Positions 1 through 6,368 of a DNA stretch of 8,356 nt are shown here, in pieces. The stretch comes from CAKRJP01 sp963658085 (GTDB lineage Bacteria > Bacillota > Clostridia > Lachnospirales > Lachnospiraceae): assembly GCA_963658085.1 (NCBI GenBank), contig CAVKOU010000059.1:1-8356 (forward strand), read 5' to 3'. Each line of letters opens with the position of its first letter. Within the stretch, counting starts at the first letter, position 1. Both the position numbers and the translations under genes were made by a program. The notes under the pieces are model-generated. The model ran no database searches. It was not told the DNA's origin and was given only the letters and a program-made list of their open reading frames with translations.

Positions 1-12
1 CTTGAACTATGA
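1..12 (+). CDS. Possible 3' tail of an antitoxin gene (partial)
   Basis: The first bases read CTT GAA CTA TGA in one frame, so an upstream gene could end here with a TGA that overlaps the toxin start codon as ATGA. Antitoxin genes of relBE/parDE modules commonly sit just upstream of the toxin with this overlap. Only three codons are visible, so the call rests on context alone. Confidence 0.3.
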   Translation, partial: LEL

Positions 13-332
13 AGTACGCAGTTGTCATTACTGATACAGCAAAGCAGGATTTAAGGGAAATTGCCGTATGGATTGCTAACCAGTCTAAGAATATTGAGAC
101 AGCAAAGCGTTTTGTCAATGAGTTGCGGGAAAGATGTCAAGCACTGTATAAATTTCCAGCGACAGGGTCTTTTCCAAGAGATCACGTTCTGAAATGTGCG
201 GGTTTTCGTTTTGTCACGCATAAGGATTATCTTGTTTTTTATCTTATCGACGAGGAAAATAAAACTGTAATCGTGATGGCGATATTCAATGCCAAAAAAG
301 ATTATATGCGCGTGATGAGGAATTTCATCTAG
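9..332 (+). CDS. RelE/ParE-family toxin of a type II toxin-antitoxin module
   Basis: The 107-residue protein has the length and pattern of the RelE/ParE fold. An N-terminal strand (YAVVITDTA) is followed by a helix beginning AKQDLREIAVWIA, a second helix (AKRFVNELRERCQAL), a short loop with P and G (KFPATGSFPRD), and C-terminal strands with the family-typical arginine and tyrosine pattern (GFRFVTHKDYLVFYLIDEENKTVIVMAIF). In this superfamily RelE members cleave mRNA on the ribosome and ParE members poison gyrase; sequence by eye cannot separate the two. The ATG at 9 overlaps an upstream TGA as ATGA, which fits translation coupled to an antitoxin outside the window. It is the only plus-strand gene here and converges on the pentapeptide gene. 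Family call is firm; target is not. Confidence 0.85.
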   Translation: MKYAVVITDTAKQDLREIAVWIANQSKNIETAKRFVNELRERCQALYKFPATGSFPRDHVLKCAGFRFVTHKDYLVFYLIDEENKTVIVMAIFNAKKDYMRVMRNFI

Positions 333-340
333 GACATTGG

Positions 341-410
341 CATTATCTTTATGCGTGATAATGGTGAAGATTAGTTTCGTAAAGAGGTAAGCGTCACGAG
401 AAATATCGTG
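341..410. other. Convergent intergenic spacer with two short inverted repeats
   Basis: The roughly 100-base gap between the convergent toxin and pentapeptide genes has two small stem-loops. One has arms CATTATC (341-347) and GATAATG (357-363). The other has arms CACGA (395-399) and TCGTG (406-410). Neither is followed by a T-run on either strand, so they are weak terminator candidates at best. No other clear gene is seen here; an open frame on the minus strand is the antisense of the toxin. Confidence 0.25.
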
Positions 411-433
411 TTCCCTGCAATAATCATCAACTT

Positions 434-1135
434 TTAATATTTCATTGCTTCTTCTCTGCTCATCCAGAAATGAATCCCTGTGGTAGAATCGAACCACCGG
501 TCCTCATTAAAATCTTTCACCTCAACACACTCTCCTTTGCGATAGACAAAGTTCTCATCCACCAGAGACCACGCTTCATCAAATTCTTCCGTTTCATCGA
601 AACTTTTGATTGCAAGTACTTTCGCCTTATTGCATCGGCAGGTTGGATAAGTTGACGATGTACGCTTGGCATCTGCCGGAACCAGTAATTGCACAATACG
701 GTCGTATAAGCATTTTTTATATGCAACAAACGGTCCGGTCTCTGGACAGTGCAAGCGGAACCACTTAGTATTCTCATCTGATTTCACATCTGTTAGAATT
801 GCATTCTCAAGAACTGCTGCATACAGATTTGCCCCACAGATATTAGACCCTGTCATATCACATCCCCGCATACAGGCTCCCCACATCTCCGCATTCTGAA
901 AATTAACACCTCGTAACGAACATCCGTCCAGCTGCGCATTCTTTACACTGGATCCTGAAAAATCTGCTCCATCTAGCTTTACATTCTGGAACATACATAT
1001 TTCAAAATCAATATTATGAAGATCTCTGCCTGACAGATCCAGATCATCAAATCCCAGGTCTTTCAGTTCCAGCCTCTCGCCATCTTTGCGATCTTTTAAT
1101 ATCTTCTCCAGCTCTTCCAATTCCATTTTCCGCAT
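434..1135 (-). CDS. Pentapeptide-repeat protein with conserved C-terminal domain (DUF5758-like)
   Basis: The protein has 233 residues. A charged N-terminal helix (about 4-18) is followed by a very regular pentapeptide-repeat block, with a central hydrophobic residue every five positions from L34 to L114 (L34, L39, F44, F49, L54, F59 and so on), giving 17 repeats. That should form a right-handed quadrilateral beta-helix of about four coils. Residues about 125-233 form a separate domain containing GPFVAYKKC, LLVPADAKRTSS, a CRC pair at 166-168 and KAKVLAI. I recall this pattern from the DUF5758 family, whose function is unknown to me. There is no signal peptide, so it is probably cytosolic. Pentapeptide proteins include DNA mimics that protect gyrase, but nothing here proves that role. 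The ATG at 1135 is chosen because AGAGG lies 7 bases upstream and an in-frame TGA lies 36 bases upstream of that ATG. It follows the 29-codon ORF by 28 bases, so they are probably co-transcribed. Confidence 0.88.
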   Translation of the reverse strand: MRKMELEELEKILKDRKDGERLELKDLGFDDLDLSGRDLHNIDFEICMFQNVKLDGADFSGSSVKNAQLDGCSLRGVNFQNAEMWGACMRGCDMTGSNICGANLYAAVLENAILTDVKSDENTKWFRLHCPETGPFVAYKKCLYDRIVQLLVPADAKRTSSTYPTCRCNKAKVLAIKSFDETEEFDEAWSLVDENFVYRKGECVEVKDFNEDRWFDSTTGIHFWMSREEAMKY

Positions 1136-1163
1136 ATAACCGCCTCTGCAAATTCCGCTTGCT

Positions 1164-1253
1164 TCAAATAATCAGTCCCTTCCATAGAAACGCTTCATTG
1201 TCTCCTGCATTCATTTCATTGATTCTATCTTTAACTTTTTCAATAACAGACAT
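1164..1253 (-). CDS. Small 29-codon ORF upstream of the pentapeptide gene (leader peptide or truncated gene)
   Basis: An ATG at 1253-1251 is preceded by GGAGG with a 7-base spacer (1265-1261), one of the best ribosome binding sites in the window, and lies just downstream of a strong promoter. The product starts MSVIEKVKDRINEMNAGD and ends FLWKGLII, 29 residues, with stop at 1166-1164. I do not recognise it. It is mostly a charged amphipathic helix. A second frame (ATG at 1185, stop at 1096) continues with the protein-like DYLKQAEFAEAV, so the ORF may be the start of a frameshifted, formerly longer gene. Alternatively it is a real small protein or a coupling leader for the pentapeptide gene, which begins 28 bases downstream of this stop. 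Confidence 0.45.
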   Translation of the reverse strand: MSVIEKVKDRINEMNAGDNEAFLWKGLII

Positions 1254-1271
1254 CTGATCGCCTCCTTTTTA

Positions 1272-1297
1272 TCACGATTATTATGTAATTTTCGTGA
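1272..1297. promoter_or_regulatory. Inverted-repeat operator overlapping the cassette promoter
   Basis: TCACGA (1272-1277) and TCGTGA (1292-1297) are perfect inverted repeats with a 14-base gap, so their centres are 20 bp apart, about two helical turns. One arm lies just downstream of the -35 box and the other at the predicted transcription start, with the -10 box between them. A dimeric repressor bound here would block RNA polymerase. The regulator is not identifiable from the window. Confidence 0.5.
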
Positions 1298-1308
1298 CAA
1301 AATGTCAA
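1280..1308 (-). promoter_or_regulatory. Sigma-A promoter of the pentapeptide cassette
   Basis: On the minus strand TTGACA (1308-1303) is separated by exactly 17 bases from CATAAT (1285-1280), one base off the -10 consensus. Transcription should start near 1273, about 20 bases upstream of the ATG of the 29-codon ORF. Its -35 box lies directly beyond the last ribose-operon terminator, so it restarts transcription for the accessory genes. Confidence 0.75.
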
Positions 1309-1316
1309 TCCAAACG

Positions 1317-1361
1317 AAAAAAGCCTGCCGGCATCAGGATTGTCCCAAATACCCGCAGGCT
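1317..1361 (-). terminator. Second rho-independent terminator downstream of rbsB
   Basis: On the minus strand the arm AGCCTGC (1361-1355) pairs with GCAGGCT (1328-1322), followed immediately by a T-run (1322-1317). The 26-base apical region can itself pair further through GGTAT and ATGCC. This is a backup to the stem-loop at 1407-1443 and lies just upstream of the next promoter. Confidence 0.65.
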
Positions 1362-1406
1362 AATATGTGAACTTCCAGAGATTTTACAACTAAAACGCTT
1401 ATAGCA

Positions 1407-1443
1407 AAAAGACGCTTTGAGTTCTGCCTCACAAGCGCCTTTT
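1407..1443. terminator. First rho-independent terminator of the rbs operon
   Basis: A stem-loop is built from AAAAG, CGCTT and TGAG (1407-1421) pairing with CTCA, AAGCG and CTTTT (1428-1443), with one A/C mismatch, one bulged C and a TTCTGC loop. Read on the minus strand it ends in a T5 tract (1410-1406), 46 bases past the rbsB stop. The A/T flanks make it nearly symmetrical, so it could work in both directions. Confidence 0.75.
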
Positions 1444-1489
1444 CATACAATATTCATCCAGCTATTTATTTACCAGAAAACTTTTTTAT

Positions 1490-2419
1490 TTATTTTGTGA
1501 TAAGTTCTACCTCTACCGGTATCTCTTTTTCTACGGTTTCACCATTCAGAATCTTCTGTGCTGTCTCAACTGCAGTTGCTCCCATAAGGTCCGGTTTCTG
1601 GGCAACTGTCGCAGCCATCTTTCCTGCTTTAATGGCCGCCTGGGCATCATCAGTAGCATCAAATCCAACTACAATAATGTCGCGGCTACCAATAGCTTCT
1701 ACTGCTCCAAGAGCCATCTCATCGTTGTGGGCAAATACTGCTTTGATGTCAGGATCTGCCTGAAGCATATTTTCCATAACGGTCATTCCTTCGGAACGGT
1801 TAAAGTTTGCGGTCTGGCTGGATACTACATCCAATTGATCATCTGCCACGTTATGGAATCCTTCTCCACGGTCAATGGTAGCACTTGCACCGGATACACC
1901 TTCGATTTCAGCAACCTTTGCACCTTCTCCAACAAGGCTTACCAAATATTCTGTTACAGCCTCTGCACCGGCCACATTATCGGAAGCAATCGAACAATCT
2001 ACATCCACGCCATTTACCACACGGTCTACGGAAATAACTTTAATTCCCTTTGAAACAGCGTCTTTAACTGCAGGAGCTACGGCATCAGAGTCTACCGGAT
2101 TTACGATTAATACACTGATATTTTTAGAAATCAAATCCTCGATGTCACTGGCCTGTTTTGCACTTTCATCTCCAGCGTCTACCACAATAAGTTCTACACC
2201 CTCTTCTTCGGCCTTCTCCTTTGCACCCTCGCTTAAAGTTACAAAGAATGGATTGTTTAATGTAGATACAGAAAATCCTATACTTCCGTTTCCTGTAAGT
2301 TCTCCTGACGCTTCGGAAGAAGAAGCCTCTTCTCCATCAATTGTAATTGCATTGCAGCCGGTTACAGAAAATAGCATCACTGCTGCAAGGGCCAGACTTG
2401 CCAATCTTTTTATTTTCAT
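1490..2419 (-). CDS. rbsB: Ribose ABC transporter substrate-binding lipoprotein RbsB
   Basis: This 309-residue type I periplasmic-binding-fold lipoprotein captures D-ribose outside the membrane and delivers it to RbsC/RbsA. The N-terminus has a lipoprotein signal with K/R then a hydrophobic stretch and a lipobox ending VTGC (Cys22), followed by a Ser/Glu/Ala-rich linker to about 44. Residues matching the ribose-contacting set known from the E. coli protein are all present: N56, F58, F59, N107, D132, R133, R184, F206, N232, D254 and Q274. That makes ribose, rather than another pentose or AI-2, the likely ligand. AGGAG lies 10 bases upstream of the ATG, and the gap from the rbsC stop is 20 bases. 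It is the last gene of the operon, and two terminators follow. Length is normal for the family. Confidence 0.95.
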   Translation of the reverse strand: MKIKRLASLALAAVMLFSVTGCNAITIDGEEASSSEASGELTGNGSIGFSVSTLNNPFFVTLSEGAKEKAEEEGVELIVVDAGDESAKQASDIEDLISKNISVLIVNPVDSDAVAPAVKDAVSKGIKVISVDRVVNGVDVDCSIASDNVAGAEAVTEYLVSLVGEGAKVAEIEGVSGASATIDRGEGFHNVADDQLDVVSSQTANFNRSEGMTVMENMLQADPDIKAVFAHNDEMALGAVEAIGSRDIIVVGFDATDDAQAAIKAGKMAATVAQKPDLMGATAVETAQKILNGETVEKEIPVEVELITK

Positions 2420-2439
2420 AATCTTATTTCTCCTGTCTC

Positions 2440-3375
2440 TTAACGTTTACGATCAGATAATACTGCGATCAAAATTACAACACCCTTTACTACATCCTGA
2501 TAGTAAGAAGATACTCCAAGAATATTCAGTCCATTATTTAAAACTGCAATAATAAGAACACCTACAAAGGTTCCCCAGATTCTTCCTCGTCCACCGTTCA
2601 TACTGGTTCCGCCAAGAGCTACAGAAGCGATGGCATCCAGCTCGTATCCCTCACCAAGTGTAGGCTGTGCGGAACTAAGTCTTGAAAGAAGGATCAATCC
2701 TGACAAAGCTGCCATACCTCCGGAAATTGCATAGGTAATAAGCTTTGTCTTATTTATATTTACACCTGCAAGTTTCGCAGATGTCTCATTGCTACCTGTG
2801 GCATATACTCTTCTTCCAAAGGTTGTTTTTTCCAGAATGAACATCATAATAGCAAAAACTGCAACAAAGAGAATAACCGGAATCGGAATATGATAGAAAT
2901 TTCCTTTTCCTACTACTTTCAATGTAAAGCTGTCTCCAAGGTTGGAAATCGGCTTTCCATCCATGTAGATCATAGTCAGTCCACGATAAATAGTCATAGT
3001 AACTAAGGTTGCGATAAATGGCTGAAGTCTTCCCTTTGTTACCAGAATACCGCTGACAGCGCCTAAAGCTGTACCGATCACAAGGGCAAGAAGCATTGCG
3101 ATTCCTACCGGCATTCCCCCCGCAATAAATCCGGCACAGAGCGCAGTAGAAAGAGCCAACGTTGATCCAACTGACAGGTCAATTCCTCCTGTCAAAATAA
3201 CGCAAGTCATGCCAAAAGCAATAAATCCGTTTATTGATGACTGACGTAACAATGACAAAAAGTTTGAAACGGTTCTAAATTCCGGACTGATAATTCCGAT
3301 TACGATTACTAAAAGGATCAAAGCGATCAAAGCACCAAGATCCTGTACTCGATTGACTAATTTCTTGTTATTCAT
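2440..3375 (-). CDS. rbsC: Ribose ABC transporter permease RbsC
   Basis: This 311-residue integral membrane permease is of the BPD_transp_2 type and forms the ribose channel as a homodimer. The sequence is a chain of hydrophobic segments (for example 13-29, 50-66, 70-90, 92-113, 163-182, 214-233, 270-287, 290-306). Family hallmarks are TGGIDLSVGS near 62-71, the cytoplasmic coupling loop ATGSNETSAKLAGVN, which docks to RbsA, and GYELDAIASVALGGTSMNGGRG. The ATG at 3375 lies inside the end of rbsA: the two genes overlap by 8 bases and the rbsC ribosome binding site (GGAGG, 8 bases before ATG) is part of the last rbsA codons. Translation of the two membrane-complex subunits is therefore probably coupled. 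Confidence 0.95.
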   Translation of the reverse strand: MNNKKLVNRVQDLGALIALILLVIVIGIISPEFRTVSNFLSLLRQSSINGFIAFGMTCVILTGGIDLSVGSTLALSTALCAGFIAGGMPVGIAMLLALVIGTALGAVSGILVTKGRLQPFIATLVTMTIYRGLTMIYMDGKPISNLGDSFTLKVVGKGNFYHIPIPVILFVAVFAIMMFILEKTTFGRRVYATGSNETSAKLAGVNINKTKLITYAISGGMAALSGLILLSRLSSAQPTLGEGYELDAIASVALGGTSMNGGRGRIWGTFVGVLIIAVLNNGLNILGVSSYYQDVVKGVVILIAVLSDRKR

Positions 3376-4858
3376 CTAAATTTCCTCCTGTTGCCAGAGT
3401 CATAATATTCACCTGGTTTGCCTCTTCCTTTGATAACATGCCTCGAACTTCACCTTCTCGAACCACCATGACACGGTCTGACATTCCAAGAACCTCCGGA
3501 AGTTCCGAAGATACCATGATAATCGCTACATCCTTCTTCGCCAAATCATTGATAATGTTGTAAATCTCTTTCTTAGCTCCGATATCTACGCCCCTGGTAG
3601 GCTCATCCAAGATTAAGACTTTTGGTTCTGTATAGATCCATTTTGCGAATACTACCTTTTGCTGATTTCCACCACTTAAATTTCCGCAGTCGTGCTGTGG
3701 TCCAAAGCATTTGATATGTAGCTCCTCTATACCACGTTTTACAAGATCCTGCTCACTCTTACGATTGATTACACCATTTTTTGAAATTCTTCCAAGGTTT
3801 GCAATGGAAATATTTTTCATAATGCTCTCTTCTAACATTAATCCTTCTAATTTTCTATCCTCTGTAATGAATCCGATTCCGTTCTTCATTGCCTGTTGTG
3901 GATTCTTATTCTGGATTTCTTTTCCATTTAATCGAATGGTTCCTGTTACGTGAGGCATATTCCCGAAAATAGCCTGCATAATCTCCGTTCTTCCTGCTCC
4001 CATCAAGCCTGAAACTCCTAGGACCTCGCCAGCACGCACTTTGAAAGAAACATTTTCAAACACTCCGTCACAATTAAGATTCTCTACTTCCAGAACCACC
4101 TCACCAATTTCACATTCTCTTCCAGGATAACGCTCCCCTATCTCACGTCCGATCATCATTCTAACCACATCGTTCATATCGGTATCTGCAATTCTCTTGG
4201 TATCTATATAGGAACCATCTCGAAGGACTGTAATTCTGTCACAGAGTTCAAAGATTTCTTCCATACGGTGAGATATATAAACGATAGATACTCCCTTTTC
4301 TCTCAGAGATTTCACTACCTGAAACAGAACATCCGTCTCGCTCTGAGTCAAAGCCGCCGTAGGCTCATCCATGATAATAACCTTGGCATCTACCATTAGG
4401 GCCTTGGCAATTTCGATCATCTGCTGTTGTCCGACAGACAAGTTGCTCATAACCTCTCCCGGATTGATTTTCACTCCAAGCCTGTCCAAGATTTCCTTTA
4501 CTTTTTCTCGCATTGCTTTTTTGTTACACACACCAAAGGCATTTTTTATCTCTTTTCCCAGGAACATATTCTCTTCAACGGTAAGGTCAAAGAGTACATT
4601 CAGTTCCTGGTGAATAAATACGATTCCCGCTTTTTCCGCCTCCTGGGGATTCTTATAACACACTTCCTTATTATCTACTGTGATAGTTCCGGCATCCTTT
4701 GTGTAGACTCCTGTGAGAATCTTCATCAAGGTGGATTTTCCGGCGCCGTTCTCTCCCATAAGCGCATGAATTTCGCCACTTTCCAGAAGAAATCCTGCAT
4801 CCTTCAGCACATTGTTACTACCAAACGACTTGTTGATTCCACGCATTTCTATCTGCAT
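3368..4858 (-). CDS. rbsA: Ribose ABC transporter ATP-binding protein RbsA (two ABC domains)
   Basis: This 496-residue protein carries tandem nucleotide-binding domains and energises ribose import. Domain 1 has Walker A GENGAGKST (35-43), a Q-loop (IHQELNV, about 82-88), signature LSVGQ (140-144), Walker B VIIMDEPT (160-167) and switch His197. Domain 2 has a degenerate Walker A (GLMGAGRTE, 284-292, Arg instead of Lys), as is usual in the RbsA/MglA/XylG family, plus a normal signature LSGGNQQK (394-401) and Walker B (LILDEPTRGVD, 415-425). Only one of the two ATP sites is therefore expected to hydrolyse normally. A GGGAGGAG ribosome binding site precedes the ATG. It lies 21 bases after rbsD and overlaps rbsC by 8 bases. 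The context with rbsK and rbsD fixes the sugar as ribose. Confidence 0.96.
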   Translation of the reverse strand: MQIEMRGINKSFGSNNVLKDAGFLLESGEIHALMGENGAGKSTLMKILTGVYTKDAGTITVDNKEVCYKNPQEAEKAGIVFIHQELNVLFDLTVEENMFLGKEIKNAFGVCNKKAMREKVKEILDRLGVKINPGEVMSNLSVGQQQMIEIAKALMVDAKVIIMDEPTAALTQSETDVLFQVVKSLREKGVSIVYISHRMEEIFELCDRITVLRDGSYIDTKRIADTDMNDVVRMMIGREIGERYPGRECEIGEVVLEVENLNCDGVFENVSFKVRAGEVLGVSGLMGAGRTEIMQAIFGNMPHVTGTIRLNGKEIQNKNPQQAMKNGIGFITEDRKLEGLMLEESIMKNISIANLGRISKNGVINRKSEQDLVKRGIEELHIKCFGPQHDCGNLSGGNQQKVVFAKWIYTEPKVLILDEPTRGVDIGAKKEIYNIINDLAKKDVAIIMVSSELPEVLGMSDRVMVVREGEVRGMLSKEEANQVNIMTLATGGNLDE

Positions 4859-4879
4859 TTTGTCTCCTCCCTGCTTGCC

Positions 4880-5296
4880 CTAGCCAAATATACATCCGGA
4901 CTGTAAGATAATATTTGCATAAGGTGTTGTCTCTCCGGTACGAATCACCGCCTTGCATTCCTTCGTTTGTTTCTTAAGCTCTGTATGTGATACAAATTCA
5001 ATTTCCATATTGGTATTTTCCGGTTTCTGTACAAAATAGCTTTGGATTTCCTCTAAAATCTTTGGATTCTCTGATTTAATTTCCTCTGCAAGAACAATTT
5101 TTTCTACTTTCATGTCCTGACCTACTTCTTTCAAAACATCCATAAACGAAGGTTGTCCAAACTTCACAGCCAGGTCGATGCGCTCCGTCTCCTCCGGAAT
5201 CGGCAGTCCACAGTCACCGATGCAGATAAGATCTGTATGTCCCATGTAAGATAGGACTCTTGATATCTCTGCATTTAAAATTCCGTTTCTTTTCAT
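4880..5296 (-). CDS. rbsD: D-ribose pyranase RbsD
   Basis: RbsD (138 residues, normal length) converts beta-pyranose ribose, the form imported, to the furanose form used by ribokinase; family members assemble into ring-shaped oligomers in the cytosol. The N-terminus MKRNGILNAEISRVLSYMGH carries the catalytic His20, followed by D28 in IGDCGLPIP. H104 in FVSHTELKK and the C-terminal RTGETTPYANIIL (Y126, N128) match the other active-site positions of the family. The start at 5296 is supported by the conserved MKR/NG beginning. The upstream ribosome binding site is weaker (GAGGG about 10 bases away) than for neighbouring genes. It sits 28 bases after rbsK and 21 before rbsA. Fucose mutarotase FucU is a relative, but context points to ribose. 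Confidence 0.95.
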   Translation of the reverse strand: MKRNGILNAEISRVLSYMGHTDLICIGDCGLPIPEETERIDLAVKFGQPSFMDVLKEVGQDMKVEKIVLAEEIKSENPKILEEIQSYFVQKPENTNMEIEFVSHTELKKQTKECKAVIRTGETTPYANIILQSGCIFG

Positions 5297-5324
5297 TTCC
5301 CTAATTCCCTCTAATTTCTCGTTT

Positions 5325-6215
5325 CTATCTTAATTTCAATTCTTTCTCTACTTCCTCTGCAGTAGGCATTCCTGTCTGGGCTCCAAACTTTTCTGTAGAA
5401 AGACTGGCAGCTGTATTAGCATAAATTAAAGCCGACTCCATATCTTTCCCCGTCGCAATCTGTACAGAAAATGCACCGTTTAAAGTATCGCCGGCTCCGG
5501 TAGTATCTGCAACCTGTGCCCTTCTTGCAGGAACCGTAAGAACCTCACCGTTTGCAAGACAGGTAGATACGCCTCGAGCTCCCTGGGTGATCACCAGTTT
5601 CTCCGGATACTTTTTCAAAAGTTCTTCTGTCGTAAGCTTATCTCCGAAAATCAAAACTGCCTCATGTTCATTTGGTGTTACATAGGTGACTTTTTCAATA
5701 ATCTCCATTGGCACTTCTGCGGCAGGAGCCGGATTTAGCACTACCTTGATTCCCTTTTCATGACAAATCTCTACCACATAATGCACGGTATCCAGAGGAA
5801 TCTCATGCTGAAGAATAACCATATCAAAGCTCTCTAATTCAGATTTCACGCTGTCAATGTAAGCCTTGTCCACTTTTCCGTTGGCTCCCGGCACCACTAC
5901 GATAGTATTGTCATTGTCACCAACTGTAATCATGGCAATTCCTGTAGGCACGTCCTTAAGGACCTGAATGTGATTCGTTTTCACCCCAACTTCTTTAAAA
6001 TTCTGAAGCATCTTCTCTCCGTTACTGTCAGCTCCCACACAGCCGAACATTTCTACCTCTGCGCCAAGCTTTGCCATTGCTACGGCCTGGTTTGCACCTT
6101 TGCCTCCCGGAATGTAACGAATGCTTTCCCCCATAAGGGTCTCACCTTTTAAGGGAATGCGTGGTGCAGTAACTGTCATATCCATGTTAATGCTTCCTAC
6201 AACTGCAAGTTTCAT
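5325..6215 (-). CDS. rbsK: Ribokinase RbsK
   Basis: Ribokinase (296 residues) of the PfkB family phosphorylates D-ribose with ATP to ribose 5-phosphate in the cytosol. Visible features are the N-terminal GSINMD (7-12), signature 1 with GGKGANQAVAMAKLG (37-51), NPAPA (161-165), TPNEHEA (180-186), and signature 2 DTTGAGD (237-243) with D243 as catalytic base and the GAGD anion hole. The C-terminus carries the ANTAASLSTEKFGAQTGMP segment typical of ribokinases, including the monovalent-cation region. It is the first gene of the operon. Its ATG has AGGAG 7 bases upstream and is preceded by an approximately 118-base leader holding an operator. In Bacillus subtilis rbsR precedes rbsK; here no repressor gene is present and an unrelated thiamine operon lies upstream. 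Confidence 0.96.
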   Translation of the reverse strand: MKLAVVGSINMDMTVTAPRIPLKGETLMGESIRYIPGGKGANQAVAMAKLGAEVEMFGCVGADSNGEKMLQNFKEVGVKTNHIQVLKDVPTGIAMITVGDNDNTIVVVPGANGKVDKAYIDSVKSELESFDMVILQHEIPLDTVHYVVEICHEKGIKVVLNPAPAAEVPMEIIEKVTYVTPNEHEAVLIFGDKLTTEELLKKYPEKLVITQGARGVSTCLANGEVLTVPARRAQVADTTGAGDTLNGAFSVQIATGKDMESALIYANTAASLSTEKFGAQTGMPTAEEVEKELKLR

Positions 6216-6239
6216 TCACCTTCTCCTTTCTCTCTCCTT

Positions 6240-6257
6240 CTTGTAACCGGTTTCAAG
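6240..6257. promoter_or_regulatory. LacI/CcpA-type operator in the rbsK leader (cre-like)
   Basis: CTTGTAACCGGTTTCAAG is an 18-bp palindrome with a single mismatched pair around a central CG. Its inner 14 bases (6242-6255) match the catabolite-responsive consensus TGWAANCGNTNWCA with no mismatch in either direction. It lies about 75-95 bases downstream of the predicted start site and 24 bases before the rbsK ATG, a roadblock position. It could bind CcpA, an RbsR-like repressor, or both. Confidence 0.7.
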
Positions 6258-6265
6258 TCTTTCAA

Positions 6266-6292
6266 AAAAATATAATCTCATTTTATATTTTT
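6266..6292. repeat. AT-only inverted repeat in the rbs leader
   Basis: Arms AAAAATATAA (6266-6275) and TTATATTTTT (6283-6292) are perfect 10-bp inverted repeats with a 7-base gap, placed between the two operators. Every paired base is A or T. It could form a weak RNA hairpin ending in a T-run on the minus strand, or be a flexible A-tract region that helps bend DNA between operators. Confidence 0.5.
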
Positions 6293-6313
6293 CACGTTTT
6301 AACATACCTCTTT

Positions 6314-6329
6314 CTGAAACCCGTTTCAG
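6314..6329. promoter_or_regulatory. LacI-family operator at the rbs transcription start
   Basis: CTGAAACCCGTTTCAG is a 16-bp palindrome perfect except at the central pair. It covers about +4 to +20 relative to the predicted start, a classic repressor site. It differs from a consensus cre by one base at the centre (CC instead of CG), which favours a dedicated LacI-family ribose repressor over CcpA here. Confidence 0.7.
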
Positions 6330-6339
6330 GCATGCCCTA

Positions 6340-6368
6340 ATTATATTAATGGATTGACTGTCTGTCAA
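6340..6368 (-). promoter_or_regulatory. Perfect-consensus sigma-A promoter of the rbs operon
   Basis: On the minus strand TTGACA (6368-6363) and TATAAT (6345-6340) are both exact consensus hexamers with the optimal 17-base spacer. Start of transcription is expected near 6333, giving an approximately 118-base untranslated leader before rbsK. A promoter this strong implies tight repression, in line with the two operators downstream. Confidence 0.85.

Noticed and set aside
51..497. Long minus-strand ORF opposite the toxin gene
   Set aside because: It is antisense to a clear RelE/ParE toxin, overlaps the 3' end of the pentapeptide gene, has no ribosome binding site and resembles no family. A protein-like stretch at about 340-440 could be a remnant but cannot be supported.
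1387..1402. Possible second cre-like site near AAAACGCTTATA
   Set aside because: It misses several consensus positions of TGWAANCGNTNWCA and lies downstream of rbsB in the terminator region.
1875..2552. 225-codon plus-strand ORF opposite rbsB
   Set aside because: It is Ser/Thr/Pro-rich, the usual antisense shadow of an Ala/Glu/Val-rich gene, and rbsB is certain on the other strand.
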